Shown here piece by piece: positions 17,392-25,391 of a DNA stretch of 64,000 nt. The notes under the pieces were generated by a model that worked only from the letters and a program-made list of their open reading frames with translations, was not told the origin of the DNA and did not search any database. Origin of the DNA: a bacterium. GTDB taxonomy: Bacteria; Krumholzibacteriota; Krumholzibacteriia; LZORAL124-64-63. Position numbers and translations under genes: made by a program. How positions within the stretch are numbered: the stretch's first letter is position 1; every line of letters starts with the position of its first letter. The stretch is from contig JADJQR010000001.1 of assembly GCA_016712675.1 (NCBI GenBank), forward strand, positions 1,426,001-1,490,000, given 5' to 3'.

Positions 17392-18249
17392 ATGCATACC
17401 AACGACCTGAGCGCTTTCCGGGCGGAAGCGCACGAGTTCCTGCTAGGGCAGCCGAAGCCGCTGCCGACTCCCGCGATCGCCCGACGGCTGTTCGGGGCAC
17501 GCCGGCACGAGATGCCCGAGACCCAGGTCGTCGTGCGCGCGCTGCTGGTCGGCGATCCCCGCTTCGTCGAGACGCACGACCACTGCTGGACGGTCTTCGC
17601 GTCGCCCTTGATGACGCTTCCGCTGGCATCGGCCGAATTCGCGGTGGTGGATCTCGAGACGACCGGCAGCGTCATCGGGGTCGACGAGATCATCGAGATC
17701 GGCCTGTGCATCGTGCGGGGCGGCAGGACGGTCGAGACGTTCTCGACGCTGGTCTGGAGCGACCGGCCGATTCCACCCTGGGTGGCGCGGCTGACCGGTA
17801 TCCGCAATGACGATCTGGAGGGGGCGCCCACCTTCTCGGACATCGCCGAACGCCTGGCGGGCCTGGTGGACGGTCGCGTGTTCGTCGCGCACGACATCCG
17901 CTTCGACCTGCCGTTCCTGCGATGGGAGTTCGCGCGTCGCGGCATCGCGCATCCGGCGGTGACAGGGCTCTGCACGCTGCAGCTTTCGCGGCAGCTGTGG
18001 CCCGAGTTGGCGAGCCGCAGTCTGCCGGACCTGGCGCGACGCTTCAAGATCTCGCACGAGAATCCGCACCGGGCCGCCGCGGATGCTGCCGCAACCGCCG
18101 GTGTCCTGCGGGAAGCCCTCGTTCGTGCCGCCGAACTGGGCCTAGTCGATCTTGGCGATCTCTACCGCCTGGACCATGTCATGGCAGCGCGCGCAGAGCA
18201 AGACACCACGCGGCTTGCCACCCGCGCCGCAGGTTCAGCCTCCGGTTGA
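17392..18249 (+). CDS. DnaQ-like DEDDh 3'-5' exonuclease domain protein
   Basis: The exonuclease fold begins at ~82 with FAVVDLETTG (Asp87, Glu89). ExoII is VAHDIRFDLPFL, and ExoIII is ENPHRAAADA with its His and Asp. The first ~75 residues look like a small helical or winged-helix module containing LPTPAIARRLFG. The length of 285 residues exceeds a bare epsilon-type domain. Such proteins act as DNA polymerase III epsilon-like proofreaders or as DNA-repair exonucleases; which applies here is not visible. ATG 17392 is chosen because the promoter sits directly over the upstream alternative at 17356. No Shine-Dalgarno is present, consistent with a leaderless mRNA. Confidence 0.85.
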   Translation: MHTNDLSAFRAEAHEFLLGQPKPLPTPAIARRLFGARRHEMPETQVVVRALLVGDPRFVETHDHCWTVFASPLMTLPLASAEFAVVDLETTGSVIGVDEIIEIGLCIVRGGRTVETFSTLVWSDRPIPPWVARLTGIRNDDLEGAPTFSDIAERLAGLVDGRVFVAHDIRFDLPFLRWEFARRGIAHPAVTGLCTLQLSRQLWPELASRSLPDLARRFKISHENPHRAAADAAATAGVLREALVRAAELGLVDLGDLYRLDHVMAARAEQDTTRLATRAAGSASG

Positions 18250-18274
18250 CCTCGGCCCTCCCGTACCCTAGTAT
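18246..18274 (+). promoter_or_regulatory. Sigma-70-type promoter for small CxxC protein operon
   Basis: TTGACC (18246-18251) overlaps the exonuclease stop codon; a 17-base spacer leads to TAGTAT (18269-18274). The predicted start near 18281 gives a ~76-base leader. Confidence 0.55.
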
Positions 18275-18356
18275 CCGACACGGTACACCGCCGTCGCGCC
18301 ACCCCGACGCGCGTGAGGCGGCGCCACGGAAGGACCGGAAGCCAAGGAGGCGCCAG

Positions 18357-18536
18357 ATGACCGGCATCAAGGAAGATGATGTCCTTGTCCGCGACGAGAG
18401 TTTCGTGAAGTACGAGAGGCTGTTGTCCAAGGCCGAAAGCGAAGGGCGCATCGACGGCCCGAACAAGTGTCTGGTCTGCGGCATGCGCTACCTCAGCAAG
18501 GACGAGGCCGACAACTGCTGCCGGATTTCATCCTAG
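18357..18536 (+). CDS. Small CxxC protein of unknown function (59 residues)
   Basis: A strong AAGGAGG (18344-18350) and the promoter at 18246 mark this short frame as real. The protein begins MTGIKEDDVLVRDESFVKY and has a KCLVCGMRYLSKDEA segment and a C-terminal CC pair, together a possible four-Cys metal knuckle. It is charged and soluble, with no signal peptide. I do not recognise the family. The next gene, 11 bases downstream, also begins with a CxxC ribbon, so the two may share a metal- or nucleic-acid-related role (inference). Confidence 0.72.
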   Translation: MTGIKEDDVLVRDESFVKYERLLSKAESEGRIDGPNKCLVCGMRYLSKDEADNCCRISS

Positions 18537-18547
18537 GCCGCGCGCGC

Positions 18548-19255
18548 ATGGACTCCCGGCAGTTCTGCTCCGTCTGCAAGCAATGGCTGGACATGGAAGT
18601 CGTCCAGACCGCCGACGGCGATGACGATGGCGTCATCTGGTTCCGCTGCCCGCAATGCGAGGGATTCCTGCCCAAACTCAGTTCGGCAGTGGCCGGCCCT
18701 GCCGCCGTACCCGATCGAACCGACCCGGAGTCGAACGTCGACGATGAGGCGAAGGCCGACGCCGGCCCTGCGTCCGTCGCGGGCGACGCGCGCCGGGGGC
18801 AAGCGTCGGTCCGGTTGCCTGTCGCCAACGAGAACCACGGCGACGACCACGACGACGATGACGTTGACGACGACAATGACGAAACCGGCGGCGGCCTCGT
18901 CCTCGGCGGCCTCGTCTTCGGCGACCGCATCCAGATCGAAGAGGCCGACGAGCCCGCGGACCTCGACCACGACGCCGAGAGCGCCGGCGGCGCGCCGTCG
19001 GCCGCGGTGGGCACCGGGGCGTCCGCGGAGCCCGTGCTCGAATACGCGGCCCAGCTGGCGGCGGCCGATCCGGTGACCGCCGTGCCCTACCGGCCGTGGG
19101 ATACGTACGAGGTCGGGCAGTGCGTGCTGCACCTGGCCTGGAACGACTGCGGCATCGTCGTCGCGAAGGAAGCACTGCCGGGCGGCCGCCGGATCATCAA
19201 GTGCTGGTTCCAGGGCGCGGGTGTCGTGCGCCTGATCGAGAACACGCCGCGATGA
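18548..19255 (+). CDS. Zinc-ribbon protein with acidic linker and SH3/Tudor-like C-terminus
   Basis: This 235-residue protein has three visible parts. Residues 1-45 form a zinc ribbon (FCSVCKQW ... FRCPQCEGF). Residues ~55-175 are a disordered, strongly acidic linker with a long Asp/Glu run near 100-115 (HGDDHDDDDVDDDNDE). Residues ~180-235 form a small beta domain (VGQCVLHLAWNDCGIVVAKE ... IIKCWFQGAG) that loosely resembles SH3/Tudor-type modules such as those in CarD or UvrD tails. The resemblance is weak and I assign no function. The acidic middle could mimic DNA or bind basic partners. It lies in one operon with the small CxxC protein, and the stop overlaps the next start (ATGA). Confidence 0.72.
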   Translation: MDSRQFCSVCKQWLDMEVVQTADGDDDGVIWFRCPQCEGFLPKLSSAVAGPAAVPDRTDPESNVDDEAKADAGPASVAGDARRGQASVRLPVANENHGDDHDDDDVDDDNDETGGGLVLGGLVFGDRIQIEEADEPADLDHDAESAGGAPSAAVGTGASAEPVLEYAAQLAAADPVTAVPYRPWDTYEVGQCVLHLAWNDCGIVVAKEALPGGRRIIKCWFQGAGVVRLIENTPR

Positions 19256-20199
19256 CGGGGCCAGCCGCAGCGCGCGGGTCCTTCCCTTCCCGCGCCCGCG
19301 AGACCGGTTCCCTGGCGCGTCGCGCGGCCGCCGGTGGCATCGCGGCGCTGGCCCTGCTCGTGGCCGCTCCCGCCCTTTCCCAGTTGCCCTGGTTCGATCC
19401 GTTGCCAGCCTGGTCGCCTGCCGACACCCTGGCCAACCGCGCGTTCGCGCTGGAGGCGACCCACCTTGCCGATGGACGAACGGGTTGGAACGCGCATCGC
19501 GTCGTGCTGGAGGCCCGATTCCCGGCCGGTCGGCGCGGCTACTTCTACGGGAGGTTGCCCTGGGTGCGTTTGGACACCGGGCGACTTCCCGTCCTGGAGC
19601 GCTGGCCGGATCTGGCCGGTGACGAGGCCGTCCCCGGCTGGCCGGGTGAGGCGGTGCTGAGCGGATTCGGCCAGCTCGAGCTGGGAGCGGGCGGGCCGGC
19701 GCGGCTGCCCGGACTGGGCCCGGTGACCCTTGCCATGGGTGTGGGCGTGCCGCTTGGGCACAGCCGATTCTATCCGCTGTCTAGCAGTGGCTTGCCGGTG
19801 CGCCTCGAGGCGACCCGCCGCTTCCGACTGGTGGGAAACTGGAACGTTCTTGCGTCGGCCGGCCTCGTCCGCCACGGAGGACCCGGTGACGACGTGCTGG
19901 ACGCGACGGCGTTCCCGGACGGCACCGTCGTGCGTCTGGCCTTGGAGCGTTCGCAGGGGCCGCACACCGCGCGCGTGACCTGGAGTCCGGTGACCAGGGG
20001 CGGGCGCGAAGAGCAGTGGCTGTCGGCCGAATTCGCCGGTCCCTGGGCCGAGTCCGCTCGTTTGGCCGTCGTCCTCTCGCGCGAGGTGTCCGGGAGTGAC
20101 GATCGCCTGGCGGCCTGGGCGCTGGGCCTTGCCTGGCGCCTGATGCCCCGGGTGTCCGAGTCGGCGCCGACCGTGCCCGCGGCAAGCCAGGCGCCCTGA
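19252..20199 (+). CDS. Predicted outer-membrane beta-barrel protein, function unknown
   Basis: 315 residues with a twin-arginine-rich N-terminus and a hydrophobic segment (~24-42, GGIAALALLVAAPALS) acting as signal peptide. The mature part alternates hydrophobic and polar residues in strand-like blocks (FYGRLPWVRLD, LEATRRFRLVGNWNVLASAGL, LALGLAWRLM), which suggests an 8-12 strand barrel. It resembles proteins annotated as phenol-degradation MetA-type or transporter-like barrels, but no diagnostic motif is present. Start ATG overlaps the preceding stop. A five-base-pair hairpin (20208-20222) follows the gene. Confidence 0.65.
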   Translation: MTGPAAARGSFPSRARETGSLARRAAAGGIAALALLVAAPALSQLPWFDPLPAWSPADTLANRAFALEATHLADGRTGWNAHRVVLEARFPAGRRGYFYGRLPWVRLDTGRLPVLERWPDLAGDEAVPGWPGEAVLSGFGQLELGAGGPARLPGLGPVTLAMGVGVPLGHSRFYPLSSSGLPVRLEATRRFRLVGNWNVLASAGLVRHGGPGDDVLDATAFPDGTVVRLALERSQGPHTARVTWSPVTRGGREEQWLSAEFAGPWAESARLAVVLSREVSGSDDRLAAWALGLAWRLMPRVSESAPTVPAASQAP

Positions 20200-20474
20200 G
20201 CGCCGGGCCGGCACCGCGCCGGTCGATGCAAAGTGCCCGTATCCCGTGTGCCCGTCGATGCGAGGGGCGCGACTTCCCCTTGATGACCCGGGCTTCCCGC
20301 AGCCTTGCCCGCTGTTCCCACCGGTTCCCCGTCGTTGCCGTCGGCACCCTCCGGCGCCGCGCCGTCCCGCGTTGATCCCCACCGTCCGTGGTCGCGCGCG
20401 CGACAACCAGGCCGGGCACGCCGATTGCCCCCGTCAGGGCGAGTGGCCGGACCAACCAGCAGCGGAGCGCGACC

Positions 20475-21143
20475 ATGGCCCACATCATCATCATCGGGGA
20501 CACCTGTCCAGGCTCGTCCATTGGTGACGAACTCGTCCGGTGCGGGCACACGGTGGCCGTGTCGGCGCCGGGTGACGCCAGGGCGGACGCCGGGGTCAAC
20601 GCGTGTGATGTCGTGGTTCTGGCCGGGGACGCTGTCTCGCTGGGCGATCCGGTCGCCGTGTCCGATGGTGCGCGGGGGGCGGCACCGGCCGCTCCCCGTG
20701 TCTTCCTGTCGGACGCCGCAGCGGCCGCCGGTCTGACACCGGTGCTGCGTGCCCGGATCGAGTCCGCCTGGTGCGAAGCCCGCGCGTTGCGCCTGTCCGC
20801 GTCGCAGCCGGGCACCGACCCGGCTGCCGACAGCGACGTGCAACAGGTCGGCCACGAGCTACGCTCCCCGTTGACCGTGATCAAGACCGCCCTCGAAGTC
20901 ATGGCGGGCGACCTGCGGACGTGGCATGCCGAACCCGCGGACGTGGAGGCGCAACTGCGCATGCTCGAGATCGCGTTGCGAAACGTCCGTCGCCTGCATC
21001 GAGCCGTCGAATGGAGCCAGATGCTGCTGTCCGGGGCGCGCGGGGGCGTGCCGCCGGTGTCGGCGGCGGGGTCGCCCGACGCGGACGCGCACCCGGCCCC
21101 GGCTCCGGAGATTCCCCTGTACGCGGATGGCGGGGCCGCCTGA
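20475..21143 (+). CDS. Orphan HisKA-domain protein lacking an ATPase domain
   Basis: 222 residues. The N-terminal part (1-~95) looks like a degenerate receiver or nucleotide-binding fold (MAHIIIIGDTCPG, CDVVVLAGDAV) without the phospho-acceptor set. Residues ~121-190 form a histidine-kinase dimerisation/phospho-acceptor domain with H-box VGHELRSPLTVIKTALEV (His127). After that comes only an Ala/Pro-rich tail: no N, G1 or G2 boxes. It can be phosphorylated only by another kinase, if at all. The neighbour at 21192 carries an H-box, ATPase and REC. GGAG stands eight bases before the ATG. The 275-base gap upstream holds GTCGATGC repeats but no clear promoter. Confidence 0.72.
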   Translation: MAHIIIIGDTCPGSSIGDELVRCGHTVAVSAPGDARADAGVNACDVVVLAGDAVSLGDPVAVSDGARGAAPAAPRVFLSDAAAAAGLTPVLRARIESAWCEARALRLSASQPGTDPAADSDVQQVGHELRSPLTVIKTALEVMAGDLRTWHAEPADVEAQLRMLEIALRNVRRLHRAVEWSQMLLSGARGGVPPVSAAGSPDADAHPAPAPEIPLYADGGAA

Positions 21144-21158
21144 GTCCGGAGGTGCGCA

Positions 21159-21186
21159 TTGCGCCGGCGGGGCGGGCGTGTATGAT
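21159..21186 (+). promoter_or_regulatory. Promoter with -10 box five bases before the ATG (leaderless candidate)
   Basis: TTGCGC (21159-21164), a 16-base spacer and TATGAT (21181-21186), followed by GCGGG and the ATG at 21192. The geometry is almost the same as at 17380-17392. Confidence 0.5.
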
Positions 21187-21191
21187 GCGGG

Positions 21192-22367
21192 ATGCCCCCA
21201 TCCGAAAGGAACCGCGTGCATCCCCCGGCAGGATCCAGTCCCAGGCGCCCAGAGGAGCCCGCCGACCGCGACCTCGCGACGGCCGGCGTCATCCACGACG
21301 TCAACCAGATGCTGGCCGTGATCACCGGCCGCGCCGAGCTGTTGCTGCGGCGCGGCCTGGTGGATCGCGCTCCCCTTGAGGCGATCGTGCTGGCGGCAGC
21401 GGACGCCGCGGCGATGCTCGCCCGGCTTGGGCGCGAGCCGGCCGGTCAGCCGCGGGTCGAGGGCGCGGCGGACATCGCGCTGGCCGTGGAGGCGGCCGCG
21501 CTTCTGGTCATCCCCCCGGACGGAGCGTGGGCAGAGGTGCCATCGCCGCCCGACCGTTGGGCGCTCGAGCGGCGGCTCGACGCGCATCTGGCTGCGGCGG
21601 TGCCGGCGTCCGTGGTGCGCGAAGTCCTGGTCAACCTGCTGACCAACGCGGTGGCAGCCCTGCCCCGGGGCGGCCGAATCCGCATCGACGCGCGCCGCGA
21701 CGCGGATCGCTGTGTCCTGTCGGTGGCGGACAGCGGGCCGGGCCTTCCGGTCGCCGATCCCGAGACGGTATTTACGCCGGGATTCACGACCTCCGGCGCC
21801 TGCGGTCGTGGCATCGGATTGGCGGCCTGTCGCCAACTCCTGGCCGCGCACGGGGCGACCCTCGTGGCTACGCGTGACGGCGGGCCGGGCGCCGTCTTCA
21901 CGATTATCGCGCCGGCCGGTCGAACGCCCGCCCCGGAGTCCGGGCAAGCGGCCCCAGCGGCGACGACGGCCATGGAGGTCGTCGTGGTCGATGACGAGCC
22001 GGCCGTGCGCGAGATGCTCGCCGACGTGTTGGCCGAACTCGGGTGCACGGTCACCTGCCACAGGGACGGGCCGGGGGCCCTGGCGGGCGGTGCGCCGGGC
22101 CACGCGACGCTGGCGCTGGTGGACCGGCGCCTGCCCGGCCCGGACGGCCCGGCCGTGGCGGTCAGCCTGCGCGCGCGAACCCCCGCGCTGGTCGTCGCGC
22201 TCATGACGGGCTGGGATCGCGACGAGATTGCCACCGGGGCCGGTGGGGCCGACTTCGTTCTCCGCAAACCCATCGCCTTGGCAACCCTTCAGGACCTGCT
22301 GGTGAAGGCCGATGCCCTCTGGCATGAGCGTCAAAGGGCGTCGGAAAGGGAACCAGGAGGTACCTGA
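21192..22367 (+). CDS. Hybrid histidine kinase: H-box, HATPase and C-terminal receiver
   Basis: Soluble 391-residue hybrid kinase with no transmembrane segment. The H-box is of the HDxNQ kind (AGVIHDVNQMLAVITGRAEL, His35), followed by a HATPase domain with N-box VNLLTNAVAALP, G1 VADSGPGLP, F-box FTPGFTT and G2 CGRGIGLAAC. An Ala/Pro linker (~241-260) leads to a receiver domain (261-~375) with Asp267/Asp268, acceptor Asp311 (ALVDRRLPG) and Lys359. The layout is PAS-less and resembles stand-alone hybrid kinases that feed a phosphorelay. No dedicated output gene is nearby; the HisKA-only neighbour may be a relay partner. Confidence 0.85.
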   Translation: MPPSERNRVHPPAGSSPRRPEEPADRDLATAGVIHDVNQMLAVITGRAELLLRRGLVDRAPLEAIVLAAADAAAMLARLGREPAGQPRVEGAADIALAVEAAALLVIPPDGAWAEVPSPPDRWALERRLDAHLAAAVPASVVREVLVNLLTNAVAALPRGGRIRIDARRDADRCVLSVADSGPGLPVADPETVFTPGFTTSGACGRGIGLAACRQLLAAHGATLVATRDGGPGAVFTIIAPAGRTPAPESGQAAPAATTAMEVVVVDDEPAVREMLADVLAELGCTVTCHRDGPGALAGGAPGHATLALVDRRLPGPDGPAVAVSLRARTPALVVALMTGWDRDEIATGAGGADFVLRKPIALATLQDLLVKADALWHERQRASEREPGGT

Positions 22368-23116
22368 TGCGCTGGTGTCTGTTGCTGCTGTTGCTGGGCG
22401 TCGGAGCCGGGCCGGCGCTCGCGACGGACGAGGGCAACCCCGCAACCGTGCTGGCCCTGGCGCGGCTCGACTCGGTGGCGATTGCCGCGAGCGGGCGGGT
22501 CACCGGCGTCGCCTGGCTCGCCACGGACACGCTCGCGGTGCTGGTCGTGGCCGACGGCGCTGCCGGCGGGGCCGGCTCCGCGCGGCTTGTGCTGCAGGAT
22601 CGCCGCGGCCGCGTGCTGCGCAGCGAGAATGTCACCGGGGTCCTGGATCGGGGCCTTGCGTGGGACGGCCGGTCGCTGTGGAGCATCGGCGATGCCGGCG
22701 GTGGTGCGCGCCTGTTCCGTCTCGAGCCCGCGCTCATGTCGGTGGCGGCGTCGTATCCGACCCCGGGACACCGCCCCGGCGGCGTGTGCCATGACGGGCG
22801 GTTCGTCTGGCTGGTCGATCGCGATTCGGGAAGGCTCGAGCGGTTCGACCCGTCCGTGCTGGAGATCACCCGCTCGACCGCCGCGCCCGCGTTCTCGCCG
22901 GTCGGGTTGGCCTGGGACGGACGTCACCTCTGGCTGGCCGATGCCGGCACCGGCCGTCTGTACCGACTGTCCGGCTCCCGCCGCGCCTGGAGCGGGACGG
23001 TCGCGGCGGAGCATTTCCACTTTCGCGGTCGCGCCGTGCATCTGACGCACGACGGGCAGGATCTCTGGTTCGTGCCCGAAGACGGTCGCTGGCTGGTGCG
23101 GGCGCGGATTTCCTGA
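22367..23116 (+). CDS. Secreted beta-propeller-like protein
   Basis: 249 residues with a signal peptide MRWCLLLLLLGVGAGPALA. The mature protein contains repeats of the form GLAWDGRSLWSIGDAG, GVCHDGRFVWLVDRDSG and GLAWDGRHLWLADAGTG, each ending in a W-x-D/G turn, as in NHL/SMP-30-type beta-propellers. Only about four to five blades are visible. No catalytic residues can be named. The start codon overlaps the hybrid kinase stop (TGATG), so it may be an extracytoplasmic sensor or ligand-binding component of the same operon (inference). Confidence 0.7.
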   Translation: MRWCLLLLLLGVGAGPALATDEGNPATVLALARLDSVAIAASGRVTGVAWLATDTLAVLVVADGAAGGAGSARLVLQDRRGRVLRSENVTGVLDRGLAWDGRSLWSIGDAGGGARLFRLEPALMSVAASYPTPGHRPGGVCHDGRFVWLVDRDSGRLERFDPSVLEITRSTAAPAFSPVGLAWDGRHLWLADAGTGRLYRLSGSRRAWSGTVAAEHFHFRGRAVHLTHDGQDLWFVPEDGRWLVRARIS

Positions 23117-23125
23117 GCGGCAGGC

Positions 23126-23154
23126 TTGACAGCGCGCGCGGGGCGTCTTAGTCT
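23126..23154 (+). promoter_or_regulatory. Promoter of the fur-family gene
   Basis: Consensus TTGACA (23126-23131), a 17-base spacer and TAGTCT (23149-23154). The predicted start near 23161 falls at the edge of the palindrome at 23162-23174. Confidence 0.6.
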
Positions 23155-23161
23155 GGATTAC

Positions 23162-23174
23162 GAAAACTGTTTTC
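23162..23174 (+). promoter_or_regulatory. Fur-type operator at the transcription start
   Basis: GAAAAC-T-GTTTTC is a perfect 6-1-6 palindrome, the only AT-rich one in this region. Its symmetry matches the 6-1-6 core of Fur boxes, and it overlaps the predicted transcript start of a Fur-family gene, so autoregulation is likely. Confidence 0.5.
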
Positions 23175-23214
23175 AATATCGGCGGTTCTCCGTCCAGACT
23201 CTGCGAGGTCCGGC

Positions 23215-23727
23215 ATGGCTGTGAAGAAGTTCCGGGAGCTTGACGAGGCTCTCGTTCGCCAGAAGGAAGCGGCGTTCGCCGACTTCATCCAGAAACAGGG
23301 CCTGAAAACGACGCGGCAGCGGAACACGATCATCTCGACGTTCTTCCGGATGCGCGGCCACATCTCCGTCGAGGAGCTTCTCAACCAGGTGAAGCAGGCG
23401 AATCCGCGCATCGGCTACGCGACGGTGTACCGCACGCTGCACCTGCTGGTTGACAGCGGCCTGGTCGAGGAACGGCGTTTCGGCGACGGGCTGGCCCGGT
23501 ACGAGGGTCACTCGGACGTCGAACACCATGACCACATGATCTGCCTGGAGTGCGGCGAGATTTTCGAGTTCTTCAATCCGCGGCTCGAGGCGCTCCAGGA
23601 GAGCTTGGCCGAGGAGAACGACTTCCAGATCTTCCGCCATCGCCTGGAACTCTACGGGGCCTGCAAGGACAAGGATGCCTGCCAGCGCCGCAAGTCCCGC
23701 ACGGGGGCTGCGGCCGCCGAGGAGTGA
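23215..23727 (+). CDS. fur: Fur-family metal-responsive repressor
   Basis: 170 residues. The winged-helix DNA-binding domain shows GLKTTRQRNTI and the recognition-helix region GYATVYRTLHLLVDSGLV. The dimerisation/metal domain has the His-rich HSDVEHHDHMICLECGEIFEF (with CxxC) and the terminal HRLELYGAC. These favour Fur over Zur, but metal choice (Fe, Mn, Zn or peroxide sensing) cannot be read with certainty. A second zinc Cys pair is not obvious near the C-terminus, apart from Cys in GACKDKDAC. A promoter with an overlapping palindrome indicates autoregulation. alr follows four bases after the stop. Confidence 0.9.
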   Translation: MAVKKFRELDEALVRQKEAAFADFIQKQGLKTTRQRNTIISTFFRMRGHISVEELLNQVKQANPRIGYATVYRTLHLLVDSGLVEERRFGDGLARYEGHSDVEHHDHMICLECGEIFEFFNPRLEALQESLAEENDFQIFRHRLELYGACKDKDACQRRKSRTGAAAAEE

Positions 23728-23731
23728 CACC

Positions 23732-24880
23732 GTGAGCGATCCGGTCGGCCCCTGGCTGACCATCGAGACGGACCGGAGCGCGCTGGTGGACAACCTGCGC
23801 GCCTTCCGCCGGCATACCGCCGCCGAGACCGAGATCCTCGCCGTCGTCAAGGCGGATGCCTACGGGCATGGTCTGGTGCCGGCGGCGTCGGCGTTCCTGG
23901 AGGGCGGTGCCGGGCTGCTCGGCGTGCATGCGATGCACGAGGCCCGCGCGCTGCGGGCCGCCGGCCTCGTGGCGCCGATCCTCGTGCTGGGACCCGCGAC
24001 GGCGGCCGAATGCGCGCAGGCCGCCGCGCTGGATGTGCAGGTGACGGTCGGCTCGCTGTCCGGTGCGCGCGCGGCGGCTGCTGTCCCGGCCGGTGACCGC
24101 AGGCTCCGGGTCCATCTCAAGGTGGAGACGGGAGTCAACCGGCAGGGTTTGGTCGAGGCGGAGATCGAAGCCGCGTTGGCGGTGCTGCGTTCAGGTCCCG
24201 CCGTCAACCTGGCCGGTCTTTCGAGCCACTATGCCGACATCGAGGACACCACCGACCACGCGTTCGCCGAGGCCCAGACGCGCCGCTTCGAAGCCTGGCG
24301 CGGGAGGCTTGCCGCGCTTGGCGTGTCCGGCCTGCGCGAACACATGAGTTGCAGCGCGGCAGCACTGCTCTGGGAACGCAGCCACCGCGCGATCGTCCGC
24401 GTGGGCATCGGCGCCTATGGCCTGTGGCCGTCCAAGGAGACCCGCGTCGCGGTTCGACAGCAGGCTCGTCCCGAGCCGGAACTGCGTCCGGCCCTGGCCT
24501 GGAAGGTCATGATCGCGCAGGTGCGGGATGTGCCCGCCGGGGAGACCGTTGGCTATGGCCGCACCTGGAAGGCGATGACCGACAGCCGCATCGCCGTGCT
24601 GCCGGTGGGCTACGCCGACGGCTGGCCCCGCGCGTTGTCCGGCCGCGGCCACGTCCTGGTCGGCGGCCGCCGCGCGCCGCTCGTCGGGCGGATCTGCATG
24701 AATCTCTGCATGGTCGACGTCACACACGTGCCCGGGGCGGCAGCTGGCGACCATGCCGTGCTGCTTGGGCGGCAGGGCGAAGAGATCATCACCGCGGGCA
24801 TGCTCGCCGACCTGCTCGGCACCATTGCCTATGAAGTCGTGACGCTGCCCGGTCGCAGCTGGGAGCGCGTGGTCATCTGA
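23732..24880 (+). CDS. alr: Alanine racemase
   Basis: PLP enzyme making D-alanine for peptidoglycan. The PLP lysine is in AVVKADAYGHGL. The second catalytic residue region has PVGYADGWPR and GRICMNLCMVDV, and GIGAYGLWPS is also typical. The length of 382 residues is normal. The GTG start at 23732 uses a GGAG that overlaps the end of fur. Co-transcription with a fur-family gene is unusual, and whether metal status affects cell-wall precursor supply here is unknown. Confidence 0.95.
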   Translation: MSDPVGPWLTIETDRSALVDNLRAFRRHTAAETEILAVVKADAYGHGLVPAASAFLEGGAGLLGVHAMHEARALRAAGLVAPILVLGPATAAECAQAAALDVQVTVGSLSGARAAAAVPAGDRRLRVHLKVETGVNRQGLVEAEIEAALAVLRSGPAVNLAGLSSHYADIEDTTDHAFAEAQTRRFEAWRGRLAALGVSGLREHMSCSAAALLWERSHRAIVRVGIGAYGLWPSKETRVAVRQQARPEPELRPALAWKVMIAQVRDVPAGETVGYGRTWKAMTDSRIAVLPVGYADGWPRALSGRGHVLVGGRRAPLVGRICMNLCMVDVTHVPGAAAGDHAVLLGRQGEEIITAGMLADLLGTIAYEVVTLPGRSWERVVI

Positions 24881-24913
24881 GCGGCGTCGCCGCCGCCTGG
24901 GGGAGGAACGGGC

Positions 24914-25372
24914 TTGTTCGGACCGCTGCAGAAGCTGGTGCAGGGCGCCCTGGCGCCGGCGGCCAACCAGCAGGACGAGACGGCCAGGCTGCGCCTGGCC
25001 ACGGCCGTGCTGTTGCTGGAGGCGGCCCGCGCCGACAGCGAATTCAGCGACGACGAGCGGGCCGCGGTCTCGCGGATGCTCGGCGCGCGCTTCGCGCTGG
25101 ACGAGGCCGCGGCGGCGTCACTGCTTGAGGCTGCCGAGCAGGCGCGCCTGGACAGCGGGGACCTCTACCAGTTCGCGCGCCAGCTGAACGACAGCTTCCC
25201 GCTGCCGCGCAAGCTGGCGGTCGTCGAACTGCTGTGGGAGGTCGTCTTCAGCGACGGCGTGCTCGAGGCGCACGAGGACGCGCTCATGCACAAGGTCGGT
25301 AACCTGCTGGGCATCCGGCACGAGGACCTCATGGCGCTCAAGCGCAAGGTCCGCGGCCGCGCCGGCGGCTAG
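24914..25372 (+). CDS. TerB-like (tellurite-resistance TerB family) protein
   Basis: 152 residues, all-helical, with the TerB-family pattern of acidic metal-binding positions: EAARADSEFSDDERAAV near residue 38 and VVFSDGVLEAHEDALMHKVGNLLGI near residue 115. In TerB such Asp/Glu residues bind divalent cations, and the family is often linked to envelope stress. No other ter genes are nearby, so tellurite resistance itself is not implied. A TTG start at 24914 is set by GGGAGGA. The gene converges on the minus-strand gene ending at 25392. Confidence 0.78.
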   Translation: MFGPLQKLVQGALAPAANQQDETARLRLATAVLLLEAARADSEFSDDERAAVSRMLGARFALDEAAAASLLEAAEQARLDSGDLYQFARQLNDSFPLPRKLAVVELLWEVVFSDGVLEAHEDALMHKVGNLLGIRHEDLMALKRKVRGRAGG

Positions 25373-25391
25373 CGGCCGGCCGGCCCCTGGG

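Noticed and set aside
20222-20262. GTCGATGC repeats in the gap before the HisKA-only gene as a regulatory array
   Set aside because: Only two copies at irregular context; not enough to support a repeat or operator.
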